Source: Bacteroidales bacterium
Lineage (GTDB): Bacteria; Bacteroidota; Bacteroidia; Bacteroidales; P3
Assembly: GCA_017934545.1 (NCBI GenBank)
Contig: JAGBJI010000002.1
Location: forward strand, 1 to 64,000
Direction: 5' to 3'
DNA: 64,000 nt
Below are positions 1 to 7,796 of the stretch, piece after piece. The notes below the pieces were generated by a model, which searched no databases, was not told where the DNA came from, and saw nothing but the letters and a program-made list of their open reading frames with translations. Position 1 is the first letter of the stretch; the number at the start of each line of letters is the position of its first letter. The translations under genes were made by a program, and so were the position numbers.

Positions 1-160
1 GAGTGCGGAGTTTTACAATCAAGCTGGAGCAAAAGTTATGCAGGTAGCGGTCAACAGTTACGAAGCAGAGGTGGATATAAGCACTCTTGCCAAAGGAACA
101 TATGTAGTGGTGTTGAACACCGTTCACGGCAAAGTGTCGCAACAGATAATAGTCAACTGA
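1..160 (+). CDS. C-terminal end of a T9SS-secreted protein (partial)
   Basis: Only the last 53 codons are inside the window, read from base 2 to a TGA at 158-160. The translation has the pattern of a type A T9SS sorting domain: an AEFYNQAG stretch, then VDISTLAKGTYVVVLNT and a basic tail ending in IIVN. In Bacteroidota such a domain sends the protein through the type IX system across the outer membrane and is then removed. Function of the cargo cannot be told. It closely resembles the orphan domain at 7061-7372, differing at scattered positions. Confidence 0.8.
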   Translation, partial: SAEFYNQAGAKVMQVAVNSYEAEVDISTLAKGTYVVVLNTVHGKVSQQIIVN

Positions 161-214
161 AAATAGTTTTGGTTATTTCAGGTTTGCAATGACCAAAGCA
201 TAACACACAAAAGC

Positions 215-258
215 AAACGGGTGAAAGTGTTTTGAATATAAAAAACTTTCACCCGTTT
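215..258. terminator. Bidirectional terminator hairpin
   Basis: A perfect 14-bp inverted repeat (215-228 and 245-258) around a 16-nt loop, with T-rich sequence to the right and the AAACG arm start to the left. It lies between the + strand sorting-domain gene and the - strand RNase gene, which converge here. Confidence 0.8.
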
Positions 259-289
259 TGTTTTTACCGTCGTTTTACCGGCAATTGAA

Positions 290-1843
290 TCAAAGTTCTA
301 TCTTTGTTCCGTCTGCGTTTAGGAAGTTGTATTCCGTTACAGCCAAATCGTTGTTCTCTTTGACTTTTATCTTTACGTTATAGTCTTTTTCCCATTTTCT
401 GTACACTTTGTTAAACCACCAACCTTTGTTCAGATACGATGCAACGAAAGGGTGTGCAAGTATGGTAAGACGTTTTTCGTTTTGTTCTTCGGTAAGAAAT
501 TTTACGTCGTGTTTCATGTTGCTTATAACGTTTACCGACGATTTTATCTGTCCGCTTCCCCCGCATGTAGGGCAAAGTTCGGACACTTCTACGTCAACAA
601 CGGGGCGTATGCGTTGGCGGGTTATCTGCATAAGGCAGAATTTGCTTAACGGCAATATGGTATGGCGTGCTTTGTCGTGCGACATCACCTCTTTCATCGT
701 ATCGTAGAGTTTTTTGCAATTGATTTTTGAGTTCATGTCTATGAAATCAATGACAATAATTCCTCCCATATCCCTCAAACGCAGTTGTCTTGCAATCTCA
801 ACGGCCGCTTCGGTGTTAACCATCAACGCATTTTCTTCTTGGTCTTGCGAAGCTTTGGTACGCGGACCCGAATTTACGTCTATCACAGCCATGGCTTCGG
901 TCTGTTCAATGACTAAATATATGCCGCTTCTTATGGTTACGACTTTTCCGAATGCGTTTTTTATCTGATTCTCTACGCTGAACTGTTCAAATATCGGTGT
1001 CTGCATCTTGTAATAATGCAGTATGTCTTCTTTCTCGGGGAATATTTTTGATATGTAAGTGTGCAGTTCGTCGTATGTTTGTTGGTCGTTGACGTATATG
1101 TTGTTGAATTCGTCGGAGAGTAAATCGCGTATCATCACTATGGACGAGCCTGCTTCGGCAACCATCTTCACAGGCGGTACGGCGTTGTACAGTTTGGTTG
1201 CAATGGCTTCCCACTTTGCAGTCAGTTCTTTGACGTCGGCGTCCAATTCGGCTACGCTTTTGCCTTCTGCAGCCGTTCTTATAATCAATCCCGTGTCATC
1301 GGGTACTATGCTTGTGAGCAATCGCCGCAAACGTTTCCGCTCTTCGTTGCTTTTAATTTTCTGGGAAACGGTTATCTTTTTGCCGAACGGTATAAGTACA
1401 ACGTAACGTCCTGCAAACGAAATCTCACCGCTCAACCGCGGACCTTTGGTTGATATAGGTTCTTTGGTAACCTGTACCAATATCATCTGACCTTGTTTCA
1501 ATACGTCGGTGATTAAACCGTTCTTTTCCAGTTCTGCCGTCTTTTGTTTCTGTGTACGCAGTCCCTCACGGTTGCCTGCAATACATTTGGAAACAAAATC
1601 CTGCATTCTTTTGAAGTTATGACCTAAATCCAAGTAATGTAAAAATCCGTCTTTGCCCGAACCCACATCAACAAATGCAGAGTTCAGTCCCGCCATGATT
1701 TTTTTTACCTGTCCCAAGTAAATATTACCTGCAACATAGTCTTGTTTAGGATTATCCTTGTGTAATTCAACAAGTTTTTTATCTTCTAATAACGCAATTT
1801 CAACTCCCGATTCTTTTACATCTATTATTAAATCTTTATTCAT
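290..1843 (-). CDS. rng: Ribonuclease E/G family endoribonuclease
   Basis: About 517 residues. It is an endoribonuclease for rRNA maturation and mRNA turnover, acting in the cytoplasm. An N-terminal S1 RNA-binding region (GNIYLGQVKKIMAGLNSAFVDVG) is followed by the catalytic core with both metal-binding aspartate motifs, AVIDVNSG and IIVIDFIDM, and a zinc-link CPTCGG. It lacks the long degradosome tail of enterobacterial RNase E, so it is RNase G-like in length. I chose the ATG at 1843 (MNKDLIID) over an in-frame codon at 1897, because the latter falls inside the terminator hairpin just upstream. It lies downstream of HU and the small basic protein, in the same direction. Confidence 0.92.
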   Translation of the reverse strand: MNKDLIIDVKESGVEIALLEDKKLVELHKDNPKQDYVAGNIYLGQVKKIMAGLNSAFVDVGSGKDGFLHYLDLGHNFKRMQDFVSKCIAGNREGLRTQKQKTAELEKNGLITDVLKQGQMILVQVTKEPISTKGPRLSGEISFAGRYVVLIPFGKKITVSQKIKSNEERKRLRRLLTSIVPDDTGLIIRTAAEGKSVAELDADVKELTAKWEAIATKLYNAVPPVKMVAEAGSSIVMIRDLLSDEFNNIYVNDQQTYDELHTYISKIFPEKEDILHYYKMQTPIFEQFSVENQIKNAFGKVVTIRSGIYLVIEQTEAMAVIDVNSGPRTKASQDQEENALMVNTEAAVEIARQLRLRDMGGIIVIDFIDMNSKINCKKLYDTMKEVMSHDKARHTILPLSKFCLMQITRQRIRPVVDVEVSELCPTCGGSGQIKSSVNVISNMKHDVKFLTEEQNEKRLTILAHPFVASYLNKGWWFNKVYRKWEKDYNVKIKVKENNDLAVTEYNFLNADGTKIEL

Positions 1844-1868
1844 TTGGAGTTTCTTTTTGTACTTAATT

Positions 1869-1928
1869 GATAAAAAAAATATTGCGAAACTTGACAACCT
1901 TTTTACAGGTTTGAAAAGTTTCGCAATA
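1869..1928 (-). terminator. Strong hairpin between the HU operon and rng
   Basis: A 13-bp perfect stem (1880-1892 with 1916-1928), with a second small AACC/GGTT stem in its loop. On the - strand it is followed by eight T. It can end the HU/COX24 transcript, yet its end is only about 26 nt before the rng start, and no TAnnTTTG box lies between. It may therefore act as a leaky terminator or leader element for rng. Confidence 0.75.
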
Positions 1929-1953
1929 ACAAGATTTTTTGTATCAATAAGAA

Positions 1954-2043
1954 TTATTTATTCTTATGTCTGTTCTTTCTCAAACGTTTTTTACGTTTGT
2001 GTGTAGCCATCTTGTGGCCTTTTCTTTTCTTTCCGCTTGGCAT
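1954..2043 (-). CDS. Small basic AURKAIP1/COX24-domain protein (29 aa)
   Basis: Twenty-nine codons, read from ATG at 2043 to TAA at 1954-1956; it begins MPSGKKRKGHKMATHKRKKR. It is almost entirely lysine, arginine and histidine. This matches my memory of the short COX24-domain proteins annotated in Bacteroidetes genomes, whose mitochondrial relative (mS38) is a ribosomal protein. A ribosomal role is thus likely but inferred. It sits 27 nt after HU in the same direction and before the shared terminator, so the two are probably cotranscribed. Too short for many gene callers. Confidence 0.8.
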   Translation of the reverse strand: MPSGKKRKGHKMATHKRKKRLRKNRHKNK

Positions 2044-2070
2044 TTTGATTCTTTGTTTTTAAATATATTA

Positions 2071-2355
2071 TTATTTTACGTTATTTTTTACTTCTTCTAC
2101 AAATACTTTTGAAGGCTTGAATGACGGAATGTTGTGAGCAGGTATTATTATTGTGGTATTTTTAGATATGTTGCGTCCTGTCTTTTCCGCTCTGCGTTTG
2201 ATGATGAAACTGCCGAACCCTCTTAAATATACGTTGTTTCCTTTCTTTAATGAACTTTTCATTACATCCATAAAAGATTCAACAACTTCCTGTACGTTTA
2301 CTTTTTCTATTCCGGTTCTTTGTGCAATTTCTGCAACTATTTCAGCTTTTGTCAT
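2071..2355 (-). CDS. HU/IHF family DNA-binding protein
   Basis: Ninety-four residues, the usual length for HU. It begins MTKAEIVAEIAQRTGI, with the helical dimerisation half first, then the GFGSF turn and the IIIPAHNIPSFKPSK stretch corresponding to the DNA-intercalating arm and the basic C-terminal helix. It bends and compacts DNA in the nucleoid. It has its own TAnnTTTG promoter at 2416-2423 and heads the short HU, COX24, rng run. HU and IHF subunits cannot be told apart from sequence alone here. Confidence 0.93.
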   Translation of the reverse strand: MTKAEIVAEIAQRTGIEKVNVQEVVESFMDVMKSSLKKGNNVYLRGFGSFIIKRRAEKTGRNISKNTTIIIPAHNIPSFKPSKVFVEEVKNNVK

Positions 2356-2415
2356 GATATTTTATTGTTTATAAATTGTTAATATTATATCCAATGATAG
2401 TTGGATTTGAGTTTG

Positions 2416-2423
2416 CAAAATTA
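2416..2423 (-). promoter_or_regulatory. Bacteroidetes -7 promoter box for HU
   Basis: TAATTTTG on the - strand, with a TTTG at 2439-2442 as the upstream element at near-consensus spacing, about 60 nt before the HU start. Confidence 0.7.
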
Positions 2424-2440
2424 TAAAAAAAACGAATACA

Positions 2441-2486
2441 AAATAAAAATAAAAGGCTTTTTTTTACAATCGCCTTTTATTTTTTT
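2441..2486 (-). terminator. Terminator after the lipoprotein gene
   Basis: Inverted repeat 2449-2457 / 2472-2480 (stem ending in GGC/GCC) with A/T runs on both sides, just beyond the stop of the - strand lipoprotein gene. Confidence 0.55.
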
Positions 2487-2499
2487 ATTTAAGTGAAAT

Positions 2500-3057
2500 T
2501 TATTTTGAAACCAGACTATTGGTAAGCGGAGCAGTGAATGTTCCTGAAATTTTTACGGCATTTGTAAGAATTGATAAGCTCAATCCGCCTTCAAGGTCGG
2601 ACAATTTTACGGCATAACCGCTGAAACTGCCGCTTATTTTTGATGAACTGTAAGAAGAAACCGTGCATGTACCTGCAACGACTTCGTAAATGTCGCTCGT
2701 TCCTCCCGTGGAATAAGTAAGCGTGCTTGACATATTACTTGTAGACAATCCGCCTGCCAATATACTTGTTATGTTCAAATCGGACATAAATCCAAGCGTG
2801 TATGCTTTTGCAGTGGTTCCGTCAAGGGTTATGGCAATGTGTTGCGAGCCTGTGGAAGATGCTATTATCGTTTTTCCGTCTGTTTGGTATGCAGGTGCAA
2901 CTGAAAATGTCTGTGATTGTGAACCGATGGTCATTTTTATACTTCCCGTAAGGTCGCTTACAATCTCTTTAACCGTACTGTCATCGTCACAACTTGTGAA
3001 TACTAAAGGCAATGCAAAACATGCCAATGCAAAAAATAACTTTTTCATTTCTTTCAA
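2500..3057 (-). CDS. Exported lipoprotein of unknown function
   Basis: 185 residues. It has a classic lipoprotein signal: a basic start, a hydrophobic run, then FTSC, with the cysteine near residue 23 followed by DDD, a pattern common in Bacteroidetes surface lipoproteins. The mature part is rich in Ser, Thr and Gly with alternating hydrophobic residues, which suggests an all-beta fold. I do not recognise the family. The start may be the ATG at 3057 or the second one at 3048 (MKKLFF). A TAnnTTTG promoter at 3090-3097 precedes it and a hairpin follows, so it is probably monocistronic. Confidence 0.8.
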   Translation of the reverse strand: MKEMKKLFFALACFALPLVFTSCDDDSTVKEIVSDLTGSIKMTIGSQSQTFSVAPAYQTDGKTIIASSTGSQHIAITLDGTTAKAYTLGFMSDLNITSILAGGLSTSNMSSTLTYSTGGTSDIYEVVAGTCTVSSYSSSKISGSFSGYAVKLSDLEGGLSLSILTNAVKISGTFTAPLTNSLVSK

Positions 3058-3089
3058 TGTGTTTAAATTAATAATGTTAATATTTTTTG

Positions 3090-3097
3090 CAAAAGTA
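3090..3097 (-). promoter_or_regulatory. -7 promoter box for the lipoprotein gene
   Basis: TACTTTTG on the - strand, 33 nt before the ATG at 3057. Confidence 0.6.
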
Positions 3098-3139
3098 AAT
3101 TATTTTCATGTAACCGCCAAATAATTTATTCTTTTTTTA

Positions 3140-3147
3140 TAATTTTG
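3140..3147 (+). promoter_or_regulatory. -7 promoter box for mreC
   Basis: TAATTTTG, 29 nt before the mreC ATG. Its presence shows mreC can start its own transcript rather than depending on an upstream mreB. Confidence 0.65.
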
Positions 3148-3176
3148 CACACCGTTTACATATAATAATATAGTGT

Positions 3177-4016
3177 ATGTACAATTTATTCAGGTTTCTT
3201 AAAAGGTATTATTACGTGTTCCTTTTCTTATTGTTGGAGGGAATAAGCGTGTATCTTATCTCCTGCAATCAGAGCAAACAGGGAAGTAGAATAGTTTTCG
3301 TCGCAAATAATATATCGGGTTCATTTTATAATATCACGGGAAGCATAAGTTCGTATTTTTATTTAAAATCCACTAACGAAAGTCTTGTAAAAGAAAACGC
3401 AAGACTGCGTCAGATGGTCAACTCTTCGTATGTTAAAACCGTTAATGCTACGCATGAACAGACTGATACCGTATACAAACAGCGTTTTTCTTTTATTGAC
3501 GCAAAGGTAATATCAAAAAGCGTAAACCGCCGCAACAATTTTTTTATGCTTGACAAGGGGACGTCGTCGGGCGTTGAGAAAGATATGGGAGTGATTGCTC
3601 CTAACGGTGTAGTGGGTGTGGTGGTTAAGACAACGTCTAATTTTTCTTTGGTTATGAGTGTACTGCATCAGGACAGCAAACTCAATGTCCGCAACGAACG
3701 CACCAAGACTACCGGCACTCTTGTGTGGAACGGCAGGACTTATTCGTTAGGACAAATTGTGGACATGCCGTCAAGTATTCCCGTAAAAAAAGGAGATACC
3801 ATAGTTACAAGCGGATTTTCACGCGATTTTCCCGAAGGAATAATGATTGGATGTATAAAAGACTTTACCAAAGACGGCGGTACAGGATTTTATAAAATAG
3901 ACATACAATTCTTTACCGATTACAATAAATTGGAATATGTTTATATAATAAAGAACTTTTTCAGAATGGAGCAGGACGAATTGTTGAACAATGTAAAAGA
4001 AGGGGAGGAAAAGTAA
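3177..4016 (+). CDS. mreC: Rod shape-determining protein MreC
   Basis: 279 residues. One N-terminal membrane helix (YYYVFLFLLLEGISVYLISC) is followed by a short coiled coil (NESLVKENARLRQMV) and the periplasmic beta domains. Typical MreC signatures are seen: KGTSSGVEKDMGVIAPNGVVGVV and the later GDTIVTSGFSRDFPEG. MreC bridges the cytoskeleton and the cell-wall elongation machinery. The stop overlaps the mreD start by one base. mreB, usually found just upstream, is absent here; a lipoprotein gene on the other strand lies there instead. Confidence 0.93.
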   Translation: MYNLFRFLKRYYYVFLFLLLEGISVYLISCNQSKQGSRIVFVANNISGSFYNITGSISSYFYLKSTNESLVKENARLRQMVNSSYVKTVNATHEQTDTVYKQRFSFIDAKVISKSVNRRNNFFMLDKGTSSGVEKDMGVIAPNGVVGVVVKTTSNFSLVMSVLHQDSKLNVRNERTKTTGTLVWNGRTYSLGQIVDMPSSIPVKKGDTIVTSGFSRDFPEGIMIGCIKDFTKDGGTGFYKIDIQFFTDYNKLEYVYIIKNFFRMEQDELLNNVKEGEEK

Positions 4017-4528
4017 TGCTCAAAGATATTCTAATAACGGTGTTTCAGTTTCTGATTTTGCTTTTGTGTCAAATATTCCTTTTGAACAACATTCAGTTTT
4101 TGGGATATTTAAACCCTATGCTTTACGTATGGTTCATCATCATGATGCCTTTCGCTTCGCCCAAATGGTTGGTGATGATATGCTCGTTTCTTATGGGATT
4201 GAGTGTTGATGTGTTTTCGTCCGATATAGGTATTAATGCCTGTGCGTGCGTCTTTGTAGGATTTTTACGGCCTGTTTTGCTCAATATATTTTCGGGCAAT
4301 ATAGACAACGTGGCATTTATGCGGCCTTCCATTTCATCGTTAGGCTTTAAAAATTTTCTGTTTTTTGTTTCGTCAGTAGTGTTGATACATCATACAATAT
4401 ATTTTACGGCTGAAATTTTTTCTTTTGACGAAGCCGTTCAAATCATATTGAGAATATTGTTCAGTTCATGCGTTACAATATTGTTGATAATATTGCTTGA
4501 TATGATTTTCTTTAAGCGTAAACAATAG
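4016..4528 (+). CDS. mreD: Rod shape-determining protein MreD
   Basis: 170 residues, about five membrane segments, the usual MreD size and topology. The family feature SFLMGLSVDVFSSDIGINA is present. It works with MreC in the inner membrane during cell-wall elongation. It is translationally coupled to mreC (TAATG). In most Bacteroidetes mreD is followed by the penicillin-binding protein and RodA genes; here a glycosyltransferase begins 7 nt later. Confidence 0.88.
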   Translation: MLKDILITVFQFLILLLCQIFLLNNIQFLGYLNPMLYVWFIIMMPFASPKWLVMICSFLMGLSVDVFSSDIGINACACVFVGFLRPVLLNIFSGNIDNVAFMRPSISSLGFKNFLFFVSSVVLIHHTIYFTAEIFSFDEAVQIILRILFSSCVTILLIILLDMIFFKRKQ

Positions 4529-4535
4529 ACAATAT

Positions 4536-5762
4536 ATGAAATTATTAATCCTTACCCAATATTTTCCGCCGGAAGTAGGGGCTCCGCAAAACAGATTGTA
4601 CGAGTTGGCGGTAAGACTTAAGGATAAAGGAGCAGACGTTGAGGTGTTGACAGCCATGCCTAATTATCCGCAGATGGAGGTTTACCCGTCCTACAAAGGC
4701 AAACACTATACGGAAGAAAGTTTGAACGGAATCAAAATTAAACGGACATGGATATATGTATCTCAAAAAGCCTCCGTTGTAAGACGTTTGCTTAATTATT
4801 TTTCTTTTGTTTTCTCTTCACTGTTTTACGGACTGATAAAATTGGAAAAGAAAGATTTGCTTTTGGTGGAATCTCCGCCGTTGTTTTTGGGGATAAGTGC
4901 ATATATTTTGGCAAAAGCAAAAAAGGCGAAGATGATATTCAATGTTTCGGACTTATGGCCTGAAAGTGCGGAAAAACTTAATATAATCAACAACCGTTTT
5001 TTGTTGAATGCGGCAACAAAGATGGAAGAATTTTTTTACAGAAAAGCATCTTTGATTTCCGGACAGACACAAGGCATATGCAAAAATATACAACAAAGAT
5101 TTCCGAACAAGACTGTGTATTGGTTAAAGAACGGTGTAGACATGAATTTTTATGATGTAAACAAAGAAGTGTCATCAGATTTCAGAGTTAAAAACGGATT
5201 TAAACCTACGGATTTCATATTGATTTACGGCGGAATAATAGGTCATGCACAGGGATTGGATGTTATACTGAATGCAGCACGGCTTTTAAAAGACAAAGAG
5301 GATATAAAATTCGTTTTGTTGGGAAACGGACCCGATAAAGAAAGATTGTTGAGCATGAAAGAGCGGCAACAGTTGGACAATGTCTTTTTCTTTGACGCCG
5401 TAGCCAAGAATAAAATGCAGGAAATAATAATGCAGACCGATGCGGCGGTGATTCCTCTTAAGCGGTTGGATTTGTTCAAAGGTGCAATACCGAGTAAAAT
5501 ATTTGAAAACCTTGCTTTGAAAAAGCCTGTCATATTAGGATTGGAAGGCGAAGCGAAAGAATTGTTTATAGACGATGGTAAATGCGGCGTGGCATTCGTC
5601 CCTGAGGATTATTATGATTTGAAAGAAAAAATTTTATACATATACAACCACCCCGATGAAGCAAAACAGATGGGCGAAAACGGAAGACGCTACGCTGAAG
5701 TGAATTTCAACAGGGATATTATAGCAAAAGAATTTTACGAAGTATTGACACAAAAGATATGA
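4536..5762 (+). CDS. Glycosyltransferase family 4 (WbuB-like)
   Basis: 408 residues, a retaining GT-B glycosyltransferase. The N-terminal acceptor half has the LLILTQYFPPEVGAPQNR start shared by the WbuB group, and the C-terminal donor half holds YGGIIGHAQGLDVIL and LGNGPDKERL. The conserved E-x7-E region of family 4 is seen as PSKIFENLALKKPVI. WbuB relatives transfer N-acetyl-fucosamine-type sugars onto lipid-linked glycan; the substrate here is inferred only from similarity. It lies 7 nt after mreD and overlaps wecB by 4 nt, so mreC, mreD, this gene and wecB look like one operon. Confidence 0.88.
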   Translation: MKLLILTQYFPPEVGAPQNRLYELAVRLKDKGADVEVLTAMPNYPQMEVYPSYKGKHYTEESLNGIKIKRTWIYVSQKASVVRRLLNYFSFVFSSLFYGLIKLEKKDLLLVESPPLFLGISAYILAKAKKAKMIFNVSDLWPESAEKLNIINNRFLLNAATKMEEFFYRKASLISGQTQGICKNIQQRFPNKTVYWLKNGVDMNFYDVNKEVSSDFRVKNGFKPTDFILIYGGIIGHAQGLDVILNAARLLKDKEDIKFVLLGNGPDKERLLSMKERQQLDNVFFFDAVAKNKMQEIIMQTDAAVIPLKRLDLFKGAIPSKIFENLALKKPVILGLEGEAKELFIDDGKCGVAFVPEDYYDLKEKILYIYNHPDEAKQMGENGRRYAEVNFNRDIIAKEFYEVLTQKI

Positions 5763-6892
5763 AAATCGTAACGGTGATAGGAGCAAGGCCGCAAATCATC
5801 AAGGCTTCAGCAATCTCACGCTCCTTATCTGAATATTTTCAAGGCAAAACGCAAGAGATAATCGTTCATACGGGACAACACTACGACAGAAATATGTCCG
5901 AAGTGTTTTTTGAGGAGTTGCACATTCCCCGTCCTAAATATAATCTGAACATAGGCAGTGGTACGCACGGCATTCAAACCGCAGGAATGATAAGCGGATT
6001 GGAACAAATACTGTTAGACGAACGCCCCGACGCCGTAATTCTTTACGGAGATACCAATTCTACGCTTGCCGGAGCGGTTGCGGCGGGAAAAATCGATATT
6101 CCTATAGTGCATGTAGAGGCGGGATTGAGGTCGTTTGACAAGACAATGCCCGAAGAAATCAACCGTATATTGTGCGACCATGTTTCAACCTTGTTGTTCT
6201 GTCCCACAAAAGCAGGTTATGACAATTTAAAACACGAGGGATTTAATACGGATATATCTTTGCACCCTACGTTTAACAATCCCAACGTATATCTGTGCGG
6301 AGATATAATGTACGACAACACTTTGTACTTTGAGCGTATTGCTTTGGCCAAACAGGAAACAAAAAACAGATTTCCTGAAGATTTTATTCTTTGCACCGTC
6401 CACCGCAATACCAATACCGACGATAAGGATAAACTGACCGATATAGTGAAAGCATTGTGCGAAGTGTCACTTTACCGCACCATAGTCATACCCATGCACC
6501 CCAGAACCAAGAAAATGGTTTATTCGTTGCTTTCCGAAAAGACGCTTGACGCATTTGTCAACAATAAGAATATCATCATAACCGAACCCGTGTCATTTTT
6601 GGATATGATATATTTGGAATCGCAGGCCTCATTGGTAATAACGGACTCTGGAGGAGTGCAGAAAGAAGCCTATTTTTTGAAAAAACCGTGCATAATACTG
6701 CGTCCGCAGACCGAGTGGACGGAAATAGTGGAAACGGGCAGTGCTTTTATAGCCGCAACAAATACGGATGTTATAATAAAAAAAGCAAAAGAATACCTTG
6801 ACTGCCCGCCCGACAACTTTCCGTCGCTGTTCGGCGACGGCCACGCCGCAGATTTCATAACCAAAACCATACATTCAACGCTTAACGGATAG
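5759..6892 (+). CDS. wecB: UDP-N-acetylglucosamine 2-epimerase, non-hydrolysing
   Basis: 377 residues. It interconverts UDP-GlcNAc and UDP-ManNAc in the cytoplasm. Signatures: VTVIGARPQIIKASAISR at the start, HTGQHYD near residue 38, YGDTNSTLAGA, HVEAGLRSFD and the C-terminal TDSGGVQKEAYFLKKPC. It starts at an ATGA overlap with the glycosyltransferase. The usual next enzyme, UDP-ManNAc dehydrogenase (WecC), is found in the window only as a 59-codon stump at 16634-16813, so UDP-ManNAc may be used directly or oxidised by an enzyme elsewhere. Confidence 0.93.
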   Translation: MKIVTVIGARPQIIKASAISRSLSEYFQGKTQEIIVHTGQHYDRNMSEVFFEELHIPRPKYNLNIGSGTHGIQTAGMISGLEQILLDERPDAVILYGDTNSTLAGAVAAGKIDIPIVHVEAGLRSFDKTMPEEINRILCDHVSTLLFCPTKAGYDNLKHEGFNTDISLHPTFNNPNVYLCGDIMYDNTLYFERIALAKQETKNRFPEDFILCTVHRNTNTDDKDKLTDIVKALCEVSLYRTIVIPMHPRTKKMVYSLLSEKTLDAFVNNKNIIITEPVSFLDMIYLESQASLVITDSGGVQKEAYFLKKPCIILRPQTEWTEIVETGSAFIAATNTDVIIKKAKEYLDCPPDNFPSLFGDGHAADFITKTIHSTLNG

Positions 6893-6934
6893 AAATAAAC
6901 ACCGCCTTTTCATTATTTAATACGGCGGAACATT

Positions 6935-7031
6935 GTTTTATTTTTGCCAAATGCGGAAAGAGTATAAAAAATACCCCCTTTTTTCAGTAAAAATACCGGG
7001 TTTTTTCACAGAAAAAACCCGGTATTTTTAT
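6935..7031. repeat. Family A phased A/T-tract repeat, copy 1
   Basis: A conserved head (6941-6962, TTTTTGCC then GCGGAAAGAG) is followed by three units of A-tract, five to seven GC-containing bases, T-tract, spaced about 22 to 24 bp apart. It lies between wecB and the orphan sorting-domain remnant, which converge. The last two units pair to form the terminator listed separately. Confidence 0.6.
6988..7030. terminator. Bidirectional terminator hairpin after wecB
   Basis: A perfect 19-bp inverted repeat (6988-7006 and 7012-7030) with a CACAG loop. Both arms end in runs of A or T, so it can work for both converging genes. Confidence 0.8.
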
Positions 7032-7060
7032 CAGTGGATTTAGAAGTGGCAAAACTTAAA

Positions 7061-7372
7061 TCAGTTTACGATTAAATGTTTTGTGATTTTGCCCCTTGCT
7101 GTGTTTAATCTGATTATATAATCTCCTTTTGCAAGACGAGATATATCTATTGTACTTTCGTAATCATTGACTTCTGTTTGCCAAACCTTTGTTCCTGCAT
7201 TGTTAAAAAACTCTGCCGTCTGAATACGGAAGCCGCATCTGACGGTAATCATGTCTTTTGCAGGATTAGGGTATACCCATGTGTTGTTTTCCAGCAGTTT
7301 TTTATAGAAATATTTTGTTTTTAGATGTTTATAATTCAGTATGGCGGAATTGGTTGCGGCGTCGGTGATGGA
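7061..7372 (-). pseudogene. Orphan T9SS C-terminal sorting domain
   Basis: An open frame of 103 codons bounded upstream by TAA at 7373-7375. From about residue 35 it reads WVYPNPAKDMITV, then AEFFNNAG, TIDISRLAKGDYIIRLNT and ends KHLIVN: a complete type A sorting domain with the linker before it. There is no plausible start or signal peptide, and nothing upstream looks like the body of a secreted protein. It is best read as the tail left after the rest of a cargo gene was lost. It is similar to the domain at 1-160. Confidence 0.7.
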
Positions 7373-7491
7373 TTATATATAATATAGGTATAGGACGTGT
7401 GCGGAGTTGCGAGACTGAAATAACAAAAAATATGAATTGGATATTACTGTGCAAAAATAAATACAGAAGTAATTCATTTACCGACAGAAAG

Positions 7492-7499
7492 TAATTTTG
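7492..7499 (+). promoter_or_regulatory. Distal -7 promoter box before rfbA
   Basis: TAATTTTG, giving a leader of roughly 290 nt before rfbA. Bases 7373-7796 hold no credible gene: only this box and the one at 7602 stand out. Confidence 0.45.
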
Positions 7500-7601
7500 T
7501 ATACATATATATATTATATGAATAAAAGTATTTGTACGGTTTTTGGAAAACGGATATTCGGAAAATTTTTATTATATTGTTTTTATGTAAAAAATATTTT
7601 G

Positions 7602-7609
7602 TACATTTG
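7602..7609 (+). promoter_or_regulatory. Proximal -7 promoter box before rfbA
   Basis: TACATTTG with a TTG at 7577-7579 upstream at slightly long spacing; leader of about 180 nt. Capsule-type operons in Bacteroides commonly have long leaders acted on by UpxY-type antiterminators; whether this leader is such a target is unknown. Confidence 0.5.
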
Positions 7610-7796
7610 CAAAACTATACCGATTTTCTTTTGCTGCGGTAACAGTCTGAAGAAAAAGGTATTTAATAGAGAATATTTTGGATTATATTTCCGTAACTTG
7701 TTTAAAATCCACATCATACACGGATTTTAGGGAACTATAGTCGTACATATCTATATTTGTGATTATATTCATTTATATTTTTTAATACATTACAGA

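Noticed and set aside
7497-7730. Open frame of 77 codons between the two promoter boxes before rfbA
   Set aside because: Composition is not protein-like, it starts inside a promoter box and overlaps the second promoter; better seen as leader sequence.
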